NCBI GenBank assembly: GCA_963839475.1
Contig: CAWIVH010000021.1
Span: forward strand, 434,001-498,000
DNA length: 64,000 bases
From: CAWIVH01 sp963839475
Lineage (GTDB): Bacteria > Acidobacteriota > UBA6911
Direction of reading: 5' to 3'
Of the stretch, positions 15,134 to 24,252 are shown in pieces. Below the pieces are notes generated by a model that was not told the DNA's origin, did not search any database, and was given only the letters and a program-made list of their open reading frames with translations. Position numbers and translations under genes: made by a program. The first letter of the stretch is position 1, and each line of letters begins with the position of its first letter.

Positions 15134-17487
15134 CATGTCCGGATGGTGAAAAGCAGCGCGAGGCCGGCCGCTCCGAAAATAAGGTTGGGAGCCCAGGCCG
15201 CCAGCAGCGGGATGAGAAATCCATAAGCCCCCATTTTCTCAAAGATACTGAATACTCCCCAATAAGATATGGCGATCGTGATGCTTAAAGCGATCCCGGC
15301 AAAAGCGCCCTTTTTTCCCATTGAAAATGAAAAGGGAATCCCCAGCATTGCCATGACCAGGCAGCTGATCGGGAGGGATATTTTTTTATACAGCTCAACC
15401 TGTAATTCTGTCGCATTATAGCCAGCTTTATTCAAGTATTTAATGTATTCCTTTAACTCTAAATATGTGAGTTTGGCTGACTCTTTGGGTTCGAATATCT
15501 CTTTTCGGAAATACCCCGGTCTTTCAGGGAATTCTATTTCGCGACGGTTGAATTTCTTGAATCCCTCCTGGCCGGAGCGAAAATCCCTCAACCAGCCATT
15601 TTCCAGAATCCATTTTCCTTCTTCAGTGACCTTGGCGCGTTCCGAGTGCATCCGCCGGAGGAGTTTGAGACTGTGCATATCGATTTCAAAGACGTTCAGC
15701 TCGATGAAGAGATTCTCAGCGGCATCGAAATAGCCGTAGTTAAAAACCCGGTTGGATTCACCGAAAATCCATTTCCGTTGAGGGCGCAAGGATGTCTGTG
15801 CGGGTTTGCCTTTTATGACGTTGCGAATGCCATCCTGGCGGATATTGGCATAAGGAAGGATGTAATCCTGGATGAAATAAAGGCTGACGCAGATGGTCCC
15901 GCTGAGGAGGAATACCGGCAGGGAGATCCGGTACAAGCTCCATCCGCCGGCTTTCATCGCCGTGACTTCTGAGGCTTTTTCCATAATGCCAAAATTGATC
16001 AGGATGGCCAGGAGTACTGCCATCGGAACCACGAGCATCAGGATGTAGGGAACCAGGAAGAAAAAGTAATTCACGACATAGTTCAGGGGGATACCATTGC
16101 GAATGATGTCATCCAGCAGATCGAATAAGGTGAGCACCACGAAAAGCGAAAAGCAGCAGGTCACAGACCAGAGGAAATAGACCAGGAAACCGCGCGCGAC
16201 ATGAAGATCGAGTATCTTCGGGAAATTCAGCCGGCCAATCTTGCCAGTGGAAGTCTCGATCGCCTCATCAATCTTATGCATCCGGGTCTGAGCGCTCTCG
16301 AGGTGAAGTTGCCTGGCAACAGGCTCAAGCTTGAATTTCCAGTTCCAAAGAGGAAAACCCGGGCCGGAGCGGCTGCAGCGCTCGGCTCTGGTCAGGAGAA
16401 GAAGCCCCAATGAAGTAAGAATTAGATTGGCTCCCCAGGCCCCAAGCCAGGGCGCAATACGACCGATGCGCGCGAGCCCTAGCCCGTTGGAAAACAGGAC
16501 ATAAAAAAAGATGACAAGCAGCAGGCTAATCACGAAGCCTGATGTGCGCCCGCCTTTTTGAGTGCTGACGCCGAGAGTAAGGCCCAGAAGGGAAAATCCG
16601 AGGACGGAAAAGGGAATAGCGATGCGCCGGTGAAGTTCAATCTGCTGTTCTAAAGCCTCTTCGCGCGTAGCCCCGTCAATTCCTCTCCAAAGATCTAAAG
16701 TCTTGTATTCAAATGCTTTACGTTGACGTGCAGCATCAAACACCTTCCCATTGCCGTTCGGCTGGTTTTTAAGAAGTTCGATCGGAATATCGGTTGTGGC
16801 AAAGATGCTGAGCTTATCTTTCCCGGGATTATCCGGGTCGACCTCGTAGATCGTCCCTTGTTCGAGGTGGAGCTGGAGGCGATTGGCCTCGGAGTCGGTT
16901 ACCCAGGAACCCTCGCGCGCGAGGATGGTCCGCGGAGATCGGGGGTCGGTATTATCCAACAAAAAAACCCTCGACCAGCGCTGCCGGTCTGCAGCAAGGT
17001 CATCGAGGTAGAAAACCAGGTTGGGAAAGCCCTCGACGAAAACCCTCGGCTGTATTTGTGAAATGGCCTGGCGCAAATTAATGCGATCTTTGAGGCTATA
17101 AAAGACGTCTGTGGTCTCAGGCAGAACCTTGATCGCAAGGAAACCGGTCAGCAATCCAACCATAAGTCCCATGAACAGGATCGGGCGAAAAAGTGACCTC
17201 AAGGGCACGCCACAGGCGCGCAGGGCGATGATTTGGCTCTCACCGGAAAGTCCGCTCAAGCCAATCAGGATACCGATCAGAAAGGAGAGCGGAAGGGAAA
17301 AAATGAGAATCCCAGGGAGCATGGATCCTGCGATGATGGCGATGGTATCCGGCGCTGCATTGCGCGTGACCAGCAATTCCGACAGGCGTCCAAGTTGCTG
17401 GATGAACACCACAAACGTCAGAACTATCAGCGCCAATAGAAATGGTGGGAGAATCGCCCGTATCAGCAATGTATCGATCTTGCGCAT
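15133..17487 (-). CDS. Fused LptF-LptG lipopolysaccharide export permease
   Basis: Membrane component of the Lpt ABC exporter that extracts lipopolysaccharide from the inner membrane and passes it to the periplasmic bridge. Normal LptF and LptG are separate proteins of about 360 aa. Here both are in one chain of 784 aa. The N-terminal half (about 1-355) starts MRKIDTLLIRAILPPFLLAL and has the YjgP/YjgQ hallmark SGESQIIALRACGVPL. A polar linker follows, then a second complete permease from about residue 425 with EKASEVTAMKAGGWSL and its own beta-rich periplasmic domain and final three membrane segments. ATG 17487 is preferred over the longer frame opening at 17628, whose extra 47 residues are not hydrophobic or family-like. 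No lptA/B/C gene is nearby. Confidence 0.9.
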   Translation of the reverse strand: MRKIDTLLIRAILPPFLLALIVLTFVVFIQQLGRLSELLVTRNAAPDTIAIIAGSMLPGILIFSLPLSFLIGILIGLSGLSGESQIIALRACGVPLRSLFRPILFMGLMVGLLTGFLAIKVLPETTDVFYSLKDRINLRQAISQIQPRVFVEGFPNLVFYLDDLAADRQRWSRVFLLDNTDPRSPRTILAREGSWVTDSEANRLQLHLEQGTIYEVDPDNPGKDKLSIFATTDIPIELLKNQPNGNGKVFDAARQRKAFEYKTLDLWRGIDGATREEALEQQIELHRRIAIPFSVLGFSLLGLTLGVSTQKGGRTSGFVISLLLVIFFYVLFSNGLGLARIGRIAPWLGAWGANLILTSLGLLLLTRAERCSRSGPGFPLWNWKFKLEPVARQLHLESAQTRMHKIDEAIETSTGKIGRLNFPKILDLHVARGFLVYFLWSVTCCFSLFVVLTLFDLLDDIIRNGIPLNYVVNYFFFLVPYILMLVVPMAVLLAILINFGIMEKASEVTAMKAGGWSLYRISLPVFLLSGTICVSLYFIQDYILPYANIRQDGIRNVIKGKPAQTSLRPQRKWIFGESNRVFNYGYFDAAENLFIELNVFEIDMHSLKLLRRMHSERAKVTEEGKWILENGWLRDFRSGQEGFKKFNRREIEFPERPGYFRKEIFEPKESAKLTYLELKEYIKYLNKAGYNATELQVELYKKISLPISCLVMAMLGIPFSFSMGKKGAFAGIALSITIAISYWGVFSIFEKMGAYGFLIPLLAAWAPNLIFGAAGLALLFTIRT

Positions 17488-17842
17488 GCAGGGAAAGACT
17501 AGCATATGCAGTCGATTGCAGTAAAGAAACGCTGTTCGATAGTCAAATCTGTCATGATCCGGGTGTTCAGCCGATTTTGGAGATAGCTCATAATCCAACC
17601 TGCTGGAATCCAGGGTTGTGAGCCCCATCCATTACGGGAAAGCGGCCTCCTGGGGATCTCTAGCCGGGATTCTGCGCTCCGGCTTATTATAAATAACTTC
17701 TGATAAGATATCTTATGTAAACTTTATTTTATCGATGAATATCTTTTTCTGGGCACTTCCATCCTGGCGAATCCCCTGCTATCTTGTTCTCCGATCAACC
17801 CTTTATCCATTCAGATTCTGCGATTCTGTCAGGAGTGACGCC
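17488..17842. other. Divergent intergenic region of lptFG and thrA with a perfect palindrome
   Basis: About 355 bases carrying the promoters of two divergent genes. The centre is AT-rich and contains the perfect 14-bp palindrome ATAAGATATCTTAT at 17703-17716, a plausible dimeric repressor site. TATAAT on the minus strand (17691-17686) and TATAAA on the plus strand (17688-17693) are possible -10 boxes, but neither has a good -35 at standard spacing. No small gene is supported. Confidence 0.5.
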
Positions 17843-20350
17843 ATGATGAACTCCGCAAAGCATAGCGACATACTTGTATTAAAGTTCGGCGGGTCCTCCG
17901 TTGCTAGCGCTGAGGCCATTCGGCGCGCCATGGCTATCATAAAGACCCAGGCAAGCCGCTATCAGGTTGTTACGGTCGTTTCCGCCTTGGGGAAAGTCAC
18001 CGACAGCCTGCTTCAACTGGGACAGGAATGCCTGGCCGGCAGCAAGGCGGCTATTCAGCCCCGTTTGGATCAGATCTGCAGTCGCCATAGCGAGTGCTTC
18101 CATTCGCTTCAGCCTTCGCCGGAAACTTCCTCCTGGATCGAATCCTTCCTCAAACAGACCTTCACCGAAATTCGTGAGATTGCCCAGGGCATTCTTTTGC
18201 TTAATGAGTTCAGCGACCGCACAAGAGATAAGCTGCTTTCCTATGGTGAAATCCTATCCTCCAATCTCATCGCGCGCATCCTCGCCGACGCTAACGGTGG
18301 CGTTTTCTGCCATTCGGATGCAAGGGACTGGATTGTGGCTGAATGGAAAAGCCAGGGTTCCGAAGTGGATTTTGAATTGACCGATAAGAAGATCCGGCGG
18401 CAGCTCCTTCCCCTTCTCCGTCGCGGCAAATCCCCTGTGGTGCCGGGTTTCATCTGCCGGACCCATGATGGCCAGGCAGCCACACTCGGAAGGAACGGAT
18501 CCGATTATTCGGCTTCTATCGTGGGAGCGGCTCTCCAGGCGAAAGAGATCTGGATCTATACCGATGTGGACGGCATCCTGACAGCGGATCCCCAGCTTGT
18601 TTCCGAAGCCACCATTCTGCCCCAGATCAGCTACCAGGAAGCCGCCGAAATGTCCTATTTTGGGGCGAAGGTAGTTCACCCCAAAACCATGATTCCCGCG
18701 GTGCGGAAAAAAGTACCAATACGGATCAAGAATACCTTTAATGCCACGGCCGAAGGAACGCTTATCAGTGAACGATCTCTCAGCCAGCCGCAGGTTAAAA
18801 CCGTTACCTCGGTTCGGGATCTGGCCCTGATCAACCTGCAAGGCAACGGCATGGTCGGAATCCCCGGCATGGCTTCCCGCATGTTCGATGTGCTGGCGCG
18901 GCACGGTGTCAACATCATGATGATTTCACAGTCGTCATCGGAACACAGTATTTGCCTTGTCATAAAAGCCAGCGAGGCTGATCCTGCTCTCAAGGCCCTG
19001 CGTTCGGAATTTCGTAGCGATATCGACCGGGGATCCCTGGAAGACATCCACCTGATGCGCAATGTCGCGATCGTATCGATCATTGGGGCCGGAATGCGCG
19101 GCGCACCTGGGGTTTCCGGCAAATTCTTTGAGGCCCTGGGCAAGGTCCGGGTCAACGTCCTGGCCATCGCCCAGGGTTCGTCGGAGCTCAATATTTCCGC
19201 AGCCATAGCGGACAAAGACTACAGACACGCCGTCCAATCGATCCATTCGGCCTTCGGATTGACTCGCGATCTGAATGTATTCATTTTCGGCTGCGGCAAC
19301 ATCGGCCGGACTCTGCTTCGGCAAATCCGGGAGAATGCCCCCAGGCTGGCGGAAATACTTGAAGTTAACCTCAAGGTATTAGGCGTAACTAATTCTAAAG
19401 AATGGATATTTTCTGTAAACGGAATCACTTCAAACGACCTCGCCGCCCTCGGCCGCGGACAGCGACTGTGCGACTTGCAGGAGGCGGCCCAGCGGCCGGA
19501 AGCCGAAGAAATCCTCGACCGGATTGCGGATTCGTTCAAGTCTGATGTGGTCATCGTCGACGTGACCGGAGCCGATCTTGTGAAAACTCACATCGCCGCC
19601 TTGAAACGTGGATTCCATGTTGTCACGGCCAACAAGAGGCCTCTGAGCACTGAGCTCAAAGATTATCAAAGCATTCAAGCCATTCGTCGCAAAAAAGGGC
19701 TGAATTACCAGCATGAGGCCACATTCGGCGCCGGCTTGCCTTTGCTTTCCACACTGCAGGACCTGATTCAGACCGGGGATACCATTCTGGAGATCAAGGG
19801 CTGCCTGAGCGGAACGCTGGGCTTTATTTGCAGTCGGCTGGATCAGGAGGTCCCCTTCTCGGAAGCTGTCCGGGAGGCCATGGATCGGGGCTTCACCGAA
19901 CCGGATCCGCGGGACGACCTCAGCGGCCTGGATGTCGCCAGGAAAGCTCTGATCATCGCCCGGGAATTGGGAGCTCCTCTCGAAATGGCAGATGTAAAGC
20001 TCAAGCCGATGATTCCGAAACGATTTTTTAGGGGAAGATCGGTTGCGGATTTCATGGCCGGTCTGAAGATGGTGGATCCGTTCATGCGGAAGGAATACGA
20101 GTCTGCGCGGAAATCGGGGAAAGTGCTTCGATTTCTGGCGAACATTGACGCCGGAGGTTGCAGCGTCGGCCTGCACCAGATGGATAAGGATAGCCCGGTC
20201 GGGCGGCTGGCGGGCCCGGACAACATCCTGGTATTCCGCACCATTCGCTATGACGAGAATCCGCTGGTGATTCAGGGGCCCGGTGCTGGAGCGAGCGTGA
20301 CAGCGGCCGGCGTGTTGAGCGATCTGCTGAAGATAGCCAAATGGATATGA
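17843..20350 (+). CDS. thrA: Bifunctional aspartokinase / homoserine dehydrogenase
   Basis: Carries the first and third steps of threonine/methionine synthesis from aspartate on one chain. Residues 1 to about 460 are the aspartokinase, with KFGGSSVAS at 14-22, GRNGSDYSA, TDVDGILTADPQLV and two ACT-type segments in the regulatory part. The homoserine dehydrogenase begins near residue 480 (FIFGCGNIGRTLL nucleotide-binding loop) and has TANKRPLS, EATFGAGLPLL, GCLSGTLGFI and DPRDDLSGLDVARK. The 835-aa length matches E. coli ThrA. The start ATG 17843 is chosen because AGGAG lies 7 bases upstream; the frame is open further upstream without family similarity. thrB and thrC are not adjacent. Confidence 0.96.
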   Translation: MMNSAKHSDILVLKFGGSSVASAEAIRRAMAIIKTQASRYQVVTVVSALGKVTDSLLQLGQECLAGSKAAIQPRLDQICSRHSECFHSLQPSPETSSWIESFLKQTFTEIREIAQGILLLNEFSDRTRDKLLSYGEILSSNLIARILADANGGVFCHSDARDWIVAEWKSQGSEVDFELTDKKIRRQLLPLLRRGKSPVVPGFICRTHDGQAATLGRNGSDYSASIVGAALQAKEIWIYTDVDGILTADPQLVSEATILPQISYQEAAEMSYFGAKVVHPKTMIPAVRKKVPIRIKNTFNATAEGTLISERSLSQPQVKTVTSVRDLALINLQGNGMVGIPGMASRMFDVLARHGVNIMMISQSSSEHSICLVIKASEADPALKALRSEFRSDIDRGSLEDIHLMRNVAIVSIIGAGMRGAPGVSGKFFEALGKVRVNVLAIAQGSSELNISAAIADKDYRHAVQSIHSAFGLTRDLNVFIFGCGNIGRTLLRQIRENAPRLAEILEVNLKVLGVTNSKEWIFSVNGITSNDLAALGRGQRLCDLQEAAQRPEAEEILDRIADSFKSDVVIVDVTGADLVKTHIAALKRGFHVVTANKRPLSTELKDYQSIQAIRRKKGLNYQHEATFGAGLPLLSTLQDLIQTGDTILEIKGCLSGTLGFICSRLDQEVPFSEAVREAMDRGFTEPDPRDDLSGLDVARKALIIARELGAPLEMADVKLKPMIPKRFFRGRSVADFMAGLKMVDPFMRKEYESARKSGKVLRFLANIDAGGCSVGLHQMDKDSPVGRLAGPDNILVFRTIRYDENPLVIQGPGAGASVTAAGVLSDLLKIAKWI

Positions 20351-20356
20351 CGGCGG

Positions 20357-20854
20357 CTACATCTTGTACTTCCCCAGATCCTCGGGATTCAGGTTTTCCA
20401 GCCACTGCTTGATATCTTCAGGGGAACTGCGATCGGCGGAAAGAGCGGTGGGTGAAGTGCTGGCAGATTTTGCCAGGACTTCTTCCGTCACGAAAATCGG
20501 CGAATCTGTGCGCAAGGCCAGGGCGATGGCGTCGGACGGGCGTGAATCGACTGTCACCACTTTGCCGCTGACATCGAGGAAAATGAGCGCGTAAAACGTA
20601 TTTTCTTTGAGTTCGGTGACGACTATTTTGGTGACCATGGCATTCAAATGATTTAAGAGAGCCTTGATCAGGTCGTGGGTCATCGGGCGGGGAGTATCCA
20701 CTTTTTCCATTTGGAGGGCTATGGCATTAGCTTCGAATATTCCAACCCAGATCGGGAGAAGCGTGTCGCTCTTGGCATCCTGCAGGACCACGATGGGGGA
20801 ATTGGTGAGCGGATCCATCATTAATCCTTTGATCTTGAACTCAATCTCTTTCAT
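20357..20854 (-). CDS. Bifunctional nuclease (BFN/DUF151) domain protein
   Basis: A 165-aa cytoplasmic protein of the DUF151 family, with KIKGLMMDPLTNSPIVVLQDAKSDTLLPIWVGIFEANAIALQMEKV and VDSRPSDAIALALRTDSPIFV as the family signatures. Some plant and bacterial members have been reported to cleave DNA and RNA; the physiological role in bacteria is not established. A charged tail follows the domain. It starts 15 bp after miaB ends on the same strand, so it is probably the last gene of recN-miaB-BFN. It is convergent with thrA with only 6 bp between the stop codons. Confidence 0.88.
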   Translation of the reverse strand: MKEIEFKIKGLMMDPLTNSPIVVLQDAKSDTLLPIWVGIFEANAIALQMEKVDTPRPMTHDLIKALLNHLNAMVTKIVVTELKENTFYALIFLDVSGKVVTVDSRPSDAIALALRTDSPIFVTEEVLAKSASTSPTALSADRSSPEDIKQWLENLNPEDLGKYKM

Positions 20855-20869
20855 GGCTCCCTCATTGCT

Positions 20870-22186
20870 CTATTGAACCCGGACACCTTTGAGGCTGTTT
20901 GCACTGAATCCGGTAATCTCGACCGGAACAATCCGGCCCATTAGCTCCTCGGGCCCATCAAAATTCACGATCTTGTTGGTGGTAGTGCGGCCTGAGAGGC
21001 TGAACCTCGCCCGGGCTTTATCGTCCACCAGCACCTCTGCCATTTGTCCAAGCAGCCCTGCATTTTTGTTATATTGAATCAGCTTCTGCCTCTCCTGCAG
21101 GTAGCTGAGTCGCCTTCCCTTCTCTTCTTCCGGCACCTCTCCCTCAAGCGCAAGAGCTGCAGTGTTGGGGCGCGGCGAGTATTTGAAGGAAAAAGCACTA
21201 TCGTATTGTACTTCATCGAGCAGGCTAATGGTATCTTGAAAGTCCTGTTCGCTTTCCCCGGGAAATCCCACGATGATATCCGTGGTAATCGCGATGGGCC
21301 TCGCTGCAGCTTTGATTTTGTCAATAGTTTCCATGTAGCGCTTCCGCGTATATCCGCGACGCATCGCTTTGAGGACGGAGGTCGATCCGGACTGCACCGG
21401 GAGATGTATCTGGTTGCATATTTGGGGATACTCGACCATGGCCTGGAGCAGTTCATCGCTGAAATCAGAGGGATGCGGCGAGGTGAACCGGATCCGGCGG
21501 ATACCCGGAATGGCCGCCAGCTTTTTCAGCAGGTTCGCGAAAGAAACTTCCGGCCTGGTGGGATCGCGGTATGAGTTCACCGTCTGCCCCAAGAGGAGCA
21601 CCTCCAGGTATCCATGGGACACCAGATCTTCCACTTCATGCACGATGTGAGCGCTATCGCGGTCTCGCGCCTTGCCACGGGTTTGGGGTACAACACAAAA
21701 GCTGCACAGCCTGTCGCACCCTTCCTGGATCGTAACTCCGGCCCGCCAGGGGTTTTCGCGCAGAACGTAATTCGTCTCCAGGGATTCAGGATCTTCATCC
21801 ATCCGTAGATCAATGGCCGGTCCTCCACTGCTCCGCGCTTGATGCAGCAGGTCGTGAAGTGCATGCCCTTTTTGCGGACCGGCAAGTATATTCACGTGGG
21901 GAGCCTTTTTCAGGATTTTTTCACCCTCAAGCTGAGCCATGCAGCCGACCAGACCAACCATCAGTCCGCTTTTGCGGGATTTGAGTCGTTTCACTTCCCC
22001 CAGCCTTGCATACACCTTTTGCACTGCCTTCTCGCGGACGCTACAGGTATTCAGGATCACGAGATCCGCCTGCTCCGCATCTTCGGCCGATTCCATTCCA
22101 TTATGGCGCAGATTCCCCGCGATTTTTTCTGAGTCCAGGTCGTTCATCTGGCAGCCGTAGGTTTCAATAAAAAACTTTTGCGCCAT
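20870..22186 (-). CDS. miaB: tRNA-2-methylthio-N6-dimethylallyladenosine synthase MiaB
   Basis: Radical SAM methylthiotransferase that modifies A37 of tRNAs reading UNN codons. The 438-aa chain has three parts: the N-terminal UPF0004 domain with GCQMND, NTCSVR and VGCMAQ (three Cys of the auxiliary cluster), the radical SAM motif CDRLCSFCVVPQTRG (CxxxCxxC), and a C-terminal TRAM domain (LLGQMAEVLVDDKARARFSLSGRTTTNKIVNF). The start is ATG 22186, one base overlapping the recN stop (TGATG). The open frame continues far upstream inside recN, but that part is not real coding sequence. Confidence 0.96.
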   Translation of the reverse strand: MAQKFFIETYGCQMNDLDSEKIAGNLRHNGMESAEDAEQADLVILNTCSVREKAVQKVYARLGEVKRLKSRKSGLMVGLVGCMAQLEGEKILKKAPHVNILAGPQKGHALHDLLHQARSSGGPAIDLRMDEDPESLETNYVLRENPWRAGVTIQEGCDRLCSFCVVPQTRGKARDRDSAHIVHEVEDLVSHGYLEVLLLGQTVNSYRDPTRPEVSFANLLKKLAAIPGIRRIRFTSPHPSDFSDELLQAMVEYPQICNQIHLPVQSGSTSVLKAMRRGYTRKRYMETIDKIKAAARPIAITTDIIVGFPGESEQDFQDTISLLDEVQYDSAFSFKYSPRPNTAALALEGEVPEEEKGRRLSYLQERQKLIQYNKNAGLLGQMAEVLVDDKARARFSLSGRTTTNKIVNFDGPEELMGRIVPVEITGFSANSLKGVRVQ

Positions 22187-23889
22187 CAATTTGTCTCTGT
22201 TGAATAGGTCAACATTTCGGCAGCATGCCGGCGGGCGGCGTCCGTCACCGATTCTCCACCCAGCATTCTGGCTAGTTCTTCCACCCGCTCTGATTCCCCG
22301 AGCAACCTGGCCGCGGTTTCTGTCCGGCCGCCATCCGTGAATTTGATGATCGCATAGTGTTGCTGTGCAAAGGCTGCAATCTGGGGAAGGTGAGTAACGC
22401 ACATCACCTGGTTAGACTTGGATAACTCCTTGAGCCTGCGGCCCACCGCCTCGGCGACCCGGCCTCCTATGCCTGCATCAATCTCGTCAAATATCAGAGT
22501 TTTTGAAGATCCGCCGGCTTCACAAAGGGAACGTATCGCCAGCATGACTCGTGAAAGCTCCCCGCCTGATGCGATCTTGCTGAGCGGCCGCATTTCCTCC
22601 CCTTTGTTTGGTGCTATTAAAAACTGTACATGGTCCAGGCCTTCTGGTCCATGGCTGGAAGGTATGCTGCCCTTCTTTACTTCCACATCCCTGGGGGCAA
22701 ACCGGACGGAAAGCTCCATTTTTTCAAGCGCTAGCATCTGAAATTCTTTGCGAAGGGCGCGCTCCAGCCGGGTCGCATCGGCACGGCGTTTTTCTGAAAG
22801 CTTTTCGGCTTTTTCGAGGTAGAGTGCGGTCCGATGCTCCAACTCTTTCCGGAGGGTCTGCGAAGTATCCGCGTAGGATTGAAGGCTCTCGAGCTCCTTC
22901 CGGCATTTTTCTGCATAGGCGAGGATGGATTCCACCGTACCGCCATACTTCTGGCTAAGACGATCCAAATCAGCGAGGCGTTGTTCGACCTGATTGAGTC
23001 TCTCGGGACTGAAATCAATGCCTCCGGAATAATCGCGAAGCGTGTAAGCCATATCTTCCAGGCGGTAGAGGACGTCGTGCAGCGCTTCGCAGTGCACAGC
23101 CCAGCTGTTATCGTAGCCTTCGAGTTCATGCAAGATCTTTTGCAGTCTGTTCGATTGGCTCAGAATGGATGTCTCGCTGTCGTACAGCATTCCGTAGGCT
23201 TCTGACGCCAGAGCAAAAATACGTTCACCGTGTGCCAGGATATTTTTCTCGTTTTCCAGCGACTCACGTTCTTGCGGCCTCGGGTCGGCTTTGAAAATCT
23301 CGCCTAACTGGAATTCCAAAATATCGATTCGCCGAAGCCTCTCCTGATCATCCATTCGCATTCCGTCGAGGCGGGCTGCCACCTTCCTCATCTCGTCGTG
23401 GGTCGTCCGAACGGAGCGAACCACCTCAAGATTGCCGCCGAAGCGGTCGAGCCATCCCAGATGGGTGGAAGCATCCAACAGGTTCTCGCGATCGTGTTGC
23501 CCGTGGATATCCGCCAGCTGTTCTCCGATCGCCTTGAGAAAACCCTGCGTCGAAAGGCTGTTGTTGATGAAAACGCGCCCCCGCCCTACGCTGGAGATTT
23601 CACGTCGGATCAGCAGCCCTTCTTCTTCGGTTCCGATCCCTGCATCCTCGAGCATTTCCGCGACCCTGCTTCCCGGCTCCACGGCCCAAAGCCCCTCGAT
23701 GACAGCCCATTCCGAATGGCTCCGAACCATTTCTTGCGAGGCTCGCTCACCAAGCAAAAGCCCCAGCGCATCCACAAGAATGGACTTTCCGGATCCGGTC
23801 TCCCCCGTGAGCAGGCTCAGACCGCGTCGAAACTCCATTTTCAGTTCCCGGATGAGGGCAAAATCACGGATTCTCAGGAATCGGATCAT
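22186..23889 (-). CDS. recN: DNA repair protein RecN
   Basis: SMC-like ATPase that acts on double-strand breaks. At 567 aa the length is typical. N-terminal LRIRDFALIRELKMEFRRGLSLLTGETGSGKSILVDALGLLLG holds the Walker A motif. Long coiled-coil arms occupy about residues 165-360. The C-terminal part has KIASGGELSRVMLAIRS (signature motif) and TLIFDEIDAGIGGRVAEAVGRRL (Walker B). It is followed without a gap by miaB, suggesting co-transcription. Confidence 0.96.
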   Translation of the reverse strand: MIRFLRIRDFALIRELKMEFRRGLSLLTGETGSGKSILVDALGLLLGERASQEMVRSHSEWAVIEGLWAVEPGSRVAEMLEDAGIGTEEEGLLIRREISSVGRGRVFINNSLSTQGFLKAIGEQLADIHGQHDRENLLDASTHLGWLDRFGGNLEVVRSVRTTHDEMRKVAARLDGMRMDDQERLRRIDILEFQLGEIFKADPRPQERESLENEKNILAHGERIFALASEAYGMLYDSETSILSQSNRLQKILHELEGYDNSWAVHCEALHDVLYRLEDMAYTLRDYSGGIDFSPERLNQVEQRLADLDRLSQKYGGTVESILAYAEKCRKELESLQSYADTSQTLRKELEHRTALYLEKAEKLSEKRRADATRLERALRKEFQMLALEKMELSVRFAPRDVEVKKGSIPSSHGPEGLDHVQFLIAPNKGEEMRPLSKIASGGELSRVMLAIRSLCEAGGSSKTLIFDEIDAGIGGRVAEAVGRRLKELSKSNQVMCVTHLPQIAAFAQQHYAIIKFTDGGRTETAARLLGESERVEELARMLGGESVTDAARRHAAEMLTYSTETN

Positions 23890-24086
23890 GGCGGACCTGA
23901 AAAGGAACTTGGCTTAGACTATCTCCCTGAAAAAAAGCTCTTAATTATATGTGAGCCAAGGAGTCAAGGTTACGCCGTTTCGGGCTCCGCATTTAGAGGA
24001 GCGGGCCTTCGCCGGCCCAAATGAAGCTTGAATCAGTGGAGATTTTAGCATACCCTGCGAAGGCTGAGAAGCTATCTTAAATGTGT

Positions 24087-24115
24087 TTGACAATTCCTGT
24101 AAGCTTTGTTAATCA
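24087..24115 (+). promoter_or_regulatory. Candidate promoter and leader of the tol-pal operon
   Basis: TTGACA (24087-24092) is a perfect -35 hexamer. Seventeen bases downstream is TAATCA preceded by TGT, an extended -10 arrangement with a poor -10 core. The predicted transcript would carry the strong ribosome binding site AAGGAGG at 24145-24151. The surrounding region 23890-24197 between recN and tolQ holds no other gene I can support. Confidence 0.45.
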
Positions 24116-24252
24116 AGTGTTTTACAGCGTTCTCGAACTGGCTTAAGGAGGGGCCGAAGCCATCCAAGTCTACCAAGTAATACTGCAGTCGATCCCTATG
24201 GAAAATCCGGCATCGGCGGGAGGGCTTTTCGCCCTGTTCCCCCGCACGCCAT

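Noticed and set aside
20870..22402. MiaB extended N-terminally to 510 residues
   Set aside because: The extra 72 residues lie inside recN on the same strand and are not MiaB-like; ATG 22186 overlaps the recN stop and matches family N-termini.
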